From Cordylochernes scorpioides (Eukaryota; Arthropoda; Arachnida; Pseudoscorpiones; Chernetidae), in the NCBI GenBank assembly GCA_030710605.1, contig CP092877.1, forward strand, positions 5,691,730-5,755,729: a stretch of 64,000 nt of DNA, read 5' to 3'. The translations under genes were made by a program, and so were the position numbers. The number at the start of each line of letters is the position of its first letter. Within the stretch, counting starts at the first letter, position 1. Shown here piece after piece: positions 56,535-64,000 of this stretch. Under the pieces are notes generated by a model. The model had not been told where the DNA came from and made no database searches. It was given only the letters and a program-made list of their open reading frames with translations.

Positions 56535-59500
56535 TTTAGTACTTTTGATTCCGGCAGTGACATTAATATTATTTCCGTACACCTATTACCTGAATGCCTT
56601 TTAGATAAATAACTCTAGCCAACAACACACAAACACACCTAATATGATTAGCACTGTATCTAACCGTATTGGAATATTTGGACAAATTTGTTTAACGATC
56701 AGAATGGAGATATAACTAACAATATGTTGTTCTATATTATTGATAATCCAAATTTGAATTTTCTGATAATATCCACTAAGTACCTGAAATATTTTAACCT
56801 AAAGATTGATTTTGATGAGAATGTTATTATGCAAAATGATGTGTTTTTATCCAAATTTCAATATACATTTTCTAAAGATGAACTCAATGCTTTGCAATAT
56901 TGTGATAACTGAAAAAAATATTTTGGTGTTTTTAATAATGTTAAATATTGTAAAAAACATAATTATTGTTTAAAACTTTCAGGAAAATGTAATCATATAA
57001 AAAGGGTTACCTCTTTTAGATAGAACTATTGATTAATATAACATAAATGTCCCCTCTTGTTTTAAATCTAAACTCGTTTACCAACCAAACTTTCGACCCT
57101 TACCCTTGCCAAATCTAGAAGACAGCTATCTAAATAATGATGACAAACTTAAGAATAATTTCTACATTTTATTAAGTCGCTATAATGATATGTTGGTGAA
57201 AACAAATATAATATTAGACCATTAAAAGTAGATCCCCCCAGGTTAAGACTCGAAGATAAAACTCCTGTTTGTCTCAGACCTTATCGACATAATCCCAGGG
57301 ACACCGAAATAATTAAGGAACAAATTAGGCAATTATTAAAATATGGGATTATTAGGCATGCTTCTTCTCCATATAGTTCGCCAGTAACTTTAGGCACATG
57401 AAAAGTGAGAAAATGATAAATCTAGACTATGTATCGACTTTAGGAAATTGAATTCAAAACTGATAGGAGATAGTTTCCCAATTCCTTTAGTTGAAAATAT
57501 CATCCAAAAGGTGCAAGGCTCAAAAGTATTCTCGTGCCTTGTTATTCTAAGTGCATACTGGACTATTGGTTTACATGAAAAAGATCAACCTATTACTTGC
57601 TTTACCACCACAGAAGGTTCTTACCAATGGTGCAGATTACCATTCGGATTGCGGACAGCTCCTGCTATTTTAACAGGATCCTCACTTCCATATTGCAGAA
57701 ATATGAACTTAAAAATATAATATCTTACTTTGACGATATATATATATTGGTTTTCTCAAAAGATACCGAATCCCATTTAGAACACCTTGGGAAATATTTG
57801 CAATCCTACAAGAGGAAGGTATCCAACTTAGGAAAGATAAATGTTTGTTTTTTATGCAAAGGATAAATTATTTGGGTTACGAAATTTTTGGAGATCAAAT
57901 CTCTCCTTCAAGTACTAATGTTGGTATAATTAAATCTTTGCCCCCTCCTCGTGATGTTAGATGCTTAAGGTCATTTTTGGGCAGCGTTTACGCATTATGC
58001 AAAATTTATAAATAATTTTAATAAGTTGAGAGCGCCTTTAAATGATCTATTGAAAAAAGATGTAAAATTTACGTGGAGTGAAGAGTGTCAGAGGAGTTTT
58101 GAAGCCCTTAAAGAAGCATTAGTTTCGAAACCAATACTCCAAATTTATAATCCATTATTAGCTACACATATCTTTTGCGACGCTAGTATTGCAGGTTTAG
58201 GAGGCGTACTTGAACAGGAGTATCCTGATGGCACCTTAAGACCCATAGCGTTTTATAGTAGGGCTTTAAGGGGAGCAGAATCCAAGTATACAATAACAGA
58301 ACTTGAATTATTGGCGATAATAGAAACATGTAAAAGATATCATCCCTATATTTCAGGTCAACATGTGATAGTTCATACCAACCATAAGGCATTAATTTGT
58401 TAAATAATTTCAAACATACTAACGGTAGATTATTCCGATGGGCGCTAAAATTATCAGAATATGATTTGGAATTTAAATATAATAAGGGATGTGAGAATCA
58501 TGAAGCCGACATGTTGTCTCGACTGCCATATACCTGCTTCTTAACTGTTCAAAATATAGAACAAGAACAAAAATCATTACTTAAGCCTTCATCTAAACTA
58601 TATGTTCATTAAAAACGGTATTACTTGTATTAGGCTAAAAAATAGAGATAGGATTATCGTACCACCCTCCTTACAACAACAATTGATTTAAACGAAAGTT
58701 TAGGACACCCAGGCATAAGTTCAATGGCTAGAGTTATCTCAACACGATATTATTTCAAAGGAATGATAGGACAAATAAAAAAATATATTCTGAAATGTAA
58801 AATATGTCAGTCTGTAAAGAAGCCAACTACACCTTCGTATGGACTCATGGGTAATTTACTACTAGCTGAGAAACCATTTGATGTAGTTGCCCCTGACAGT
58901 ATTTTAGGATTAGGGGGATTATAATAGTACAAAGAATTGTCTTCATGTGATAGTTGATCATCACTCAAGATACATCTGGGCTTATCCTTCTAAGAGTACG
59001 TCTATAGAAACGTCATCAATATAATAAATCAGTTATTAAATGTAGGTAAACCAAAAATTATCGTAACTGATAGGCACCCCTCATTTGTGTCCAAAAGGTT
59101 TAACAAATTTATACAAGAAAAGGGCATAAAACACATAATGACATCCCCTTCGCACCCACAATGTAATGGGCTTGTAGAAAGGGCGAATGCGACAAATATC
59201 TCAAAACTTAGACTTCACCATCAACAAAATCCCAGAATACCATGGCCAAAATTATTACAAAAGGCCTTAGAAGAATATCGGAGTATTCCTCATTCCATAA
59301 CTAAAATGACTCCCGTTTATTTGCTTTTGGCATAACGCCATCATATATCATAATTTAACAAGAGCATATCCACCCATAGAAGAGGCTAGGAGAATTGCAA
59401 ATGAAAATACAGAAAAATTACATCTTAAATTGGTAAAAAGATATAATGAATCCCATAAAACGCCTAATCTAAAAATAGGGGATAAGGTCCTTTATAAGAT

Positions 59501-59860
59501 CCCTTACCAATCAGGTCAAGGTAAGCTTATGCCAGCCTTTTACCCAGAACCATACACCATAATTTCCATACCCTCACCACAAACCACAGAAATAGATAAG
59601 CCATGCCAACCCGAAATAAGCATGCAACAATAGTTAATATTTCTAAAGTAAAGCTCTGGGATCCGGTAACTGAAGATAATACTGAACCACCATTCCCATT
59701 TCAGGAAGAAGAGGATTGGAAGGATGCTTGGGTGTCGAACCTAACAAGCAAGCTTCCACCGATAGTCCTCAGGTTTTATTCTCTTCCATTAAAAAAAAAA
59801 AAGATCCAGATCACCCCACAGAGCCCCTGGAGAAACTACTTCTGGTTTCGGTAGACACCC
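56535..59860 (+). pseudogene. pol: Pol pseudogene: protease, RT, RNase H, integrase
   Basis: Protease: DSGSDINIIS at 56547 onward. RT: LRPYRHNPRDTEIIKEQIRQ (about 57275), LPFGLRTAP (about 57640) and the YFDDIY catalytic box (about 57727-57744). RNase H at 58026-58403: Asp in FCDAS and Glu in TELELL are kept, but HTNHKAL has Asn for the third Asp. Integrase: GHPGISSM with C-x2-C (KCKICQS) zinc finger, then Asp in IVTDRHPSF and Glu in NGLVERANA; the C-terminal tail KIGDKVLYKIPY lies at 59478. The domain order fits Ty3/gypsy. At least eight stops or frameshifts break it. Confidence 0.88.
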
Positions 59861-60289
59861 AAACTGAATCGGAACCAGTTGTATCCTGTAAGGTTTACCA
59901 AAGGTGGAGGAGGTCATATAAATTCCAAGAACTGGGGTGCGGTTCATTGGGAAAATAACAAAAAGTTGCCCTGGAATGGGATTCTACATGGAGAGTGTCT
60001 CCATAGACATGTAATGTCCAAATTTTAAAATATCATTTTTTTTTCTTCCTGCCTATTGTTAGTTAGGTTTTGTAGGGCCACCTTTTCCTGTGATTTTCCC
60101 CAACTAACAGGCTTTGGTCGCCTTTTACCTCTAACAATATGGTTTCTTGTGTAAATACAATTACTTGTGTAATATAAATTTTGCATTTTTTTTCTCTTTC
60201 GAAATGTATCTTATCCTTTACCTTCCATCCCCTCCCAACCTTCGTTGAGAAAAAAATTAATACAATTTTTTTTTTGTGTGGGGGGGTAG

Positions 60290-60465
60290 TGATACATTTT
60301 GAATGATAGAATGTAATATTTTTTTTTGTTTTTACTGAAGATTTAACTAAATGAAGTATGTAATTTTTTTTTGTTTAAAAAGATTTGAAAAATAAAGAGA
60401 TGATGATTGAGGTGGAGACAGCCACAAACGACTGCTAATTTTTTTTTCACAGTAGAATTACATCA
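60290..60465 (+). repeat. 3' LTR, 176 bp
   Basis: Begins TGATACATTTTGAATG and ends GAATTACATCA; matches 55451-55625. Confidence 0.92.
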
Positions 60466-61162
60466 TATATATGTGGTAATTTGAACCAACAACCCCATAA
60501 TGGTGTATAATATAACAAGATTGTCGTGTTGTATAATAGAAACACCTCTGTAAATAATTATACACATTATTGACATGTGTCATTAATAACCATATGTAAT
60601 GTACTTTGTAAAAACTGAGGATAATAAAAAATAGTTCTGTAATAAAATGAAAGTTGAGCTAAATAGCAAAGATTGAGATATAGAAGTCCATCAACGTTTA
60701 AGAATGAGGCTTAAAGATGTCAGGAAGTTGCCAGGAGGTCGTTAAGAGTGTACAATGGAATCTCTTTCGTAATCCACGACCTTATTTCATCCGCTGAAGG
60801 CCCAGTATTTCCTCATCGGAACGATATATAAACCTCCGCCAAGCCGGAAATGTATAGTCACTTCATCATCCGCGGAAGCCCTCGTCAGTTGTCTCCAAGA
60901 TCCACGCATCGACCATGTAGACCAGTAAAAACTCTTCTTGAATCTCCATCCTTTGCTGCTAGCTCGACTCTATCAGTTCACGGAACTTTCTTAGTACAAC
61001 TGTGTTCCTTCGTATTTTGTGAGGAAATTCCCAAATCTTTCATTCTGCCTTGACCACGTCTCTGTGAGAATTGTTAAAAGTCATCCAAGATGCAGAGAGG
61101 TACTGGAAAACTCTCCACACCCTGACTGTCCCTTTCGGCTACCACACACACACCTATATATA
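60466..61162. other. Spacer with a weak promoter-like block
   Basis: No gene. 60720-61020 is less AT-rich; TATATAA at 60825-60831 is followed by complex sequence, so an unrecognised promoter or LTR is possible. TGACGAGGGC on the minus strand at about 60884-60893 resembles half a hammerhead but lacks the GAAA half. Confidence 0.3.
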
Positions 61163-62407
61163 CAAGGTATAATAAAAAAGTTCGGGGAATTAGTCAAATA
61201 AAATTTCTGAGAGAGGTTTCGAAAAATAAAAATTATCATCATAATCACGAGACCTCGTTCTCTCTCTACTAGAAAATATTTATATCTTTTGGATATCTCA
61301 AATAATAAGAATTTTATAAGCATTCTTAGAGAAAGAAACAAAGGCGCGGCATTTTTCGCAATGGATCTTAAAAGTTAACAAATGGTATGCATAAAGTTTT
61401 TGTCAAAAATTAATAAAAAACGGCGTCAGAAACGTTTCAAATGTTGAAATTGGCGTTCGGGGAGGCAGCCTTATCACAATCAAAAACCTTTAAGTGGTTT
61501 GCCCGTTTCAAATCTGGTAGAGAATCAACCCAAGATGACGCACGCCAGGGAAGACCTCCTTGGAATATCATAAAGAACTGACCCAAAAATTGGTGTTTTA
61601 ATAAGGGAAAGCACTAGAACAACGATCAGAGAACTAGTAGAAGAAACATGGGTTTCTTATGGAACGTGTCAAAAAATATAGACCGAGGATCATGGACTTG
61701 AAATAAGGTTTTCGGAATTTGTTCCAAAAATTCTGTCCGAGGCACAAAAGGAGGAAGGGTAATGCCTGCGAAGATTGGCTATTGAACATCCATTAAGATT
61801 CAAACTTCCTCACAAAGGTGATTACTGGTGATGAAACCTGGGTCTATGGCTATGACCCTGAGACCAAACGACAATCGACCTTTTTTCGATCACCAAGACA
61901 TTGTGCATTATGAATTCCTCCCACAAGGGCAAACTATTAATAAACACGTGTATATAGCGATTTACGCCGTTTACGTGAATCAATACGGAAGAAACGACCG
62001 GAAAAGTGGATCTCGGGCGAATGGATGCTTCATCACGATAACGCCCCGGACACACAGAGCTTTTTCCGTGGGTACTTTTTTGACAAAAAATAGCATGTTG
62101 ACAATGCTTCATGCCCCGTATTCGCCTGATTCAGCACCAAATTACTTTTTCTCTTTCCTAGAATTAAGTCAGTTCTAAAAGGACATAGATTTGATACCGT
62201 TAATGCCATAAAAGAAAAATCCCTGAGCGTTTTGAGTGGCATTATTTCTGACGAATTTTCTAGGTGCTTCTGGAACTGGGAAAAAAGAATGAAGCGCTGT
62301 AAATATTCCCTCGGACAGTATTTTGAGGAATATTAACCATTTTCTGTATATATCAATCTAATAAATATTTTATGACCCAATTCCCCGAATTTTACGATCA
62401 TACCTTG
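61163..62407 (+). mobile_element. Mariner element, decayed
   Basis: Left end CAAGGTATAATAAAAAAGTT and right end (inverse) CAAGGTATGATCGTAAAATT, both followed by CGGGGAATT-type text, with TA on both sides (61161-61162, 62408-62409). Length 1245 bp is typical of mariner. Transposase lies on the plus strand. Confidence 0.9.
61361..62336 (+). pseudogene. Mariner transposase pseudogene
   Basis: Reads ETFQMLKLAFGEAALSQSKT and KWFARFKSGREST in the N-terminal DNA-binding part, then VITGDETWVYGYDPETKRQS with the first catalytic Asp (about 61827-61886), then LHHDNAPDTQ with the second. The third block is SPDSAPNYFF, where the usual CDF/CDY Asp is Asn, so catalysis is lost. It ends YSLGQYFEEY at a TAA (62334-62336). 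Several frameshifts and stops are present. Confidence 0.85.
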
Positions 62408-62423
62408 TATATATACAAGTATA

Positions 62424-63840
62424 CACTGCGTGACATTGAAAATGGAACACCAAGAAATAGTGGCCAGAAAGTGATGAAACTCGGCAGACAGAGAGAGACA
62501 GGGACGAACAATAAGTGATCTTTATTTCAAAATGATAGTCATAATACAGAGCGAGAACGGCGTCGGCTTAGTTGCAAGTAGGACCACCGCGGACGGCGAT
62601 GCACGCAGCAACACGTCTAGGTAGAGAGTCAATCAGAGTACGGATGGCGTCCTGAGGGATGGCTCTCCATTCCCTCTCAACCATTTGCCACAGTTCGTCT
62701 TCTGAACGCGGCTGTGGCAAGGCATGCAAACGGCGTCCAATGATGTCCCAGACGTGCTCGATTGGTGAGAGATCAGGAGAGTACGGTGGCCAGGGAAGCA
62801 TCTGTACATCTTGCAGAGCTTGTTGGCTAATGCGAGCAGTGTGCGGTCGGGCGTTATCCTGCTGATAAAGGGCATTGGGTACCCCCTGAAGGTAGGGGAG
62901 TGTCACCGGTCGCAGCAATCATCAACGTATCGTTGGGCCGTCATAGTGCCCTGAATACGAAGTAAAGGTGACCTGGAATCATACGCGATTGCGCCCCAAA
63001 CCATGATTCCACGTTGTCGCGCGGTGGGGCGTTCCACAATTGCTGCCGGATTGGACCTTTCTCCACGTCGACGCCACACGCGTACACGGCGACTATCACT
63101 GGACAAGCAGAAACGCGAATCATCTGAGAACACGACCCTGTGCCATTCCGTCATCCACGTCGATCTAGCCCGGCACCATTCCAAACGTTGGCGCCTATTC
63201 AGTGGGGTCAATGGCAGTCTTCTTAGCGGACGACATGAGTGCAAGCCATTAGCAACCAATCGACGGGAAATGGTTCTGGTCGAGATGGAATGATCTAGGG
63301 TGTCTTGCACATTTTGCAGGATGGCGGTACAAGTGGCTTGTGGGGCCGCCACTGCTTGTCGAAGGATACGCCGATCCACACGTGCTGACGTCACTCTGGT
63401 TGCACCGACATTCCTATAAATTGCCACATTTCCTTGTTCCAACCATCTTCTCCACAGTCGGTGCACCGTGGACGCACCAAGGTGTGTATCAGCTGCGATT
63501 TGACGTATGGACCAACCTGCCCTTTTCAGTCCGATCACCATGCCCCTCGTAAAAGCGTCTGTCTGCTTGAACTGCCTCCGTTTACGATGACCTGGCATTC
63601 TTTGTTATTACACGTGTCTTTTGACACAAGAACAAAATTTCTACAAACATTTTCCTTGAAGAAATAACGACACGAATACTGTCCTTTCTGCAAGTTCCTT
63701 CCCTTACATCTTACTCCATGTGCGCACGAGAGCTGCGCATTTTACATCATTTGCATAACTCGGTTAGGCGCGTCTACCCTGAAATTTGCATAATTTTCTG
63801 GCCACTATTTCTTGGTGTTCCATTTTCAATGTCACGCAGT
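62424..63840 (-). mobile_element. Tc1-like element, nearly intact
   Basis: Inverted ends begin CACTGCGTGACATTGAAAAT and are identical for about 47 bp (62424-62470 and 63794-63840), flanked by TA. The 1417-bp element holds a nearly whole transposase on the minus strand. Perfect ends suggest recent movement. It starts 16 bp after the end of the preceding mariner. Confidence 0.93.
62568..63598 (-). pseudogene. Tc1-family transposase with one frameshift
   Basis: Starts at the ATG at 63598 (MPGHRKRRQFKQTDAFTRGM). Residues 20-60 form a paired helix-turn-helix (WSIRQIAADTHLGASTVHRL), a second lies near 75-120, and VVFSDDSRF holds the first catalytic Asp (residue 159). The frame ends at 62903; the rest continues in another frame from about 62915 (LRPVTLPYLQ), with QQDNARPHTA (second Asp) and SPDLSPIEHVWD (catalytic Glu). 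A single-base loss near 62913-62918 explains the break. Only 32 residues separate the second Asp and the Glu; Tc1 has 34. Total about 345 residues, the family norm. Confidence 0.9.
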
Positions 63841-63848
63841 GTATATAT

Positions 63849-64000
63849 ACAGGGTGATCCAAAAGTCCCGCACAACTTTAAAAATTAATAACTCCGCGAA
63901 TATTTGCGTTAGAGCAATGCGGTAAACACCATTGTGTTCAGGATGCAATGGGATTTTTTATGGCAAATAATGAAAAATTCGAAATTGATTTTAGTTACAA
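63849..64000. mobile_element. Terminal part of a further mariner-type element
   Basis: After TA at 63847-63848, CAGGGTGATCCAAAAGTCCC begins, the common form of mariner-type inverted ends. The element continues past the window end. Confidence 0.65.

Larger units (their letters stand above)
55451..60465 (+). mobile_element. Ty3/gypsy-type LTR retrotransposon, full length but decayed
   Basis: Short LTRs of about 175 bp bracket a 4.66-kb interior with gag, protease, RT, RNase H and integrase in the Ty3/gypsy order. TATA adjoins both ends (55447-55450 and 60466-60469). A good polypurine tract, GTGTGGGGGGGTAG, precedes the 3' LTR. Frames are broken throughout, so it is dead. The sequence after the 5' LTR, GCTAGCCGACAGGAT, shares CGACAGGAT with the same position in the element at 9565. 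Confidence 0.93.

Noticed and set aside
60860..60900. CTGACGAGGGC on the minus strand as a further hammerhead
   Set aside because: No GAAA box or pairing stems follow; GGATGATG lies where GAAA is needed.

Overview
This window reads as AT-rich intergenic DNA from an animal genome, most likely an invertebrate and perhaps an arthropod; the species cannot be fixed from the sequence. The signs are Tc1/mariner, pogo/Tigger, hAT, Helitron and Ty3/gypsy elements, foldback repeats, (TA)n microsatellites, no bacterial gene organisation, and a 100-N scaffold gap at 41689-41788. I found no convincing multi-exon host gene. The only candidate host signal is a heat-shock-type promoter with a possible first exon on the minus strand near 44250-44600.

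Layout. 1-5 kb: a minus-strand gypsy pol relic in AT-rich DNA. 5-7.1 kb: a Tigger transposon whose transposase is broken only by one in-frame stop. 9.6-15.2 kb: a gypsy element with nearly identical 825-bp LTRs, an open gag and a gutted pol. 17-19 kb: a foldback repeat and a second gypsy relic. 20.8-22.6 kb: Helitrons end to end. 23-41 kb: MITEs, foldback repeats, more Helitrons and long AT-rich spacers with a few complex islands that look like conserved non-coding DNA. 42-43.3 kb: a dead mariner. 47.3-52.1 kb: an inverted pair of 320-bp tandem arrays. 53-54 kb: a Helitron. 54.6-55.1 kb: a 43-bp minisatellite. 55.5-60.5 kb: a complete but decayed gypsy element. 61.2-64 kb: three mariner/Tc1-type elements back to back in TA-rich DNA.

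The main discovery is self-cleaving RNA. Every 320-bp unit at 47328-52087 carries one complete type I hammerhead ribozyme: 8 on the minus strand, then, after one sharp inversion at 49816/49817, 7 on the plus strand. All core positions and all three stems are present, and stem III is the short palindrome CCATGG, as in hammerheads that work as dimers. This is the organisation expected of a metazoan retrozyme, a non-autonomous element spread through small circular RNAs. A second, unrelated hammerhead with complete core and stems lies at 34390-34431 inside a different repeat family. A third is at 32602-32637, a minimal one at 28681-28720, and several repeats hold decayed hammerhead-like cores like those of Penelope-like elements. 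The window therefore holds at least three or four independent ribozyme-bearing repeat families within about 25 kb.

The coding features are almost all transposon proteins: gag, protease, RT, RNase H and integrase pieces, and DDE transposases, mostly inactivated by stops, frameshifts or lost catalytic residues. All calls were made by reading the sequence; no database search was run.
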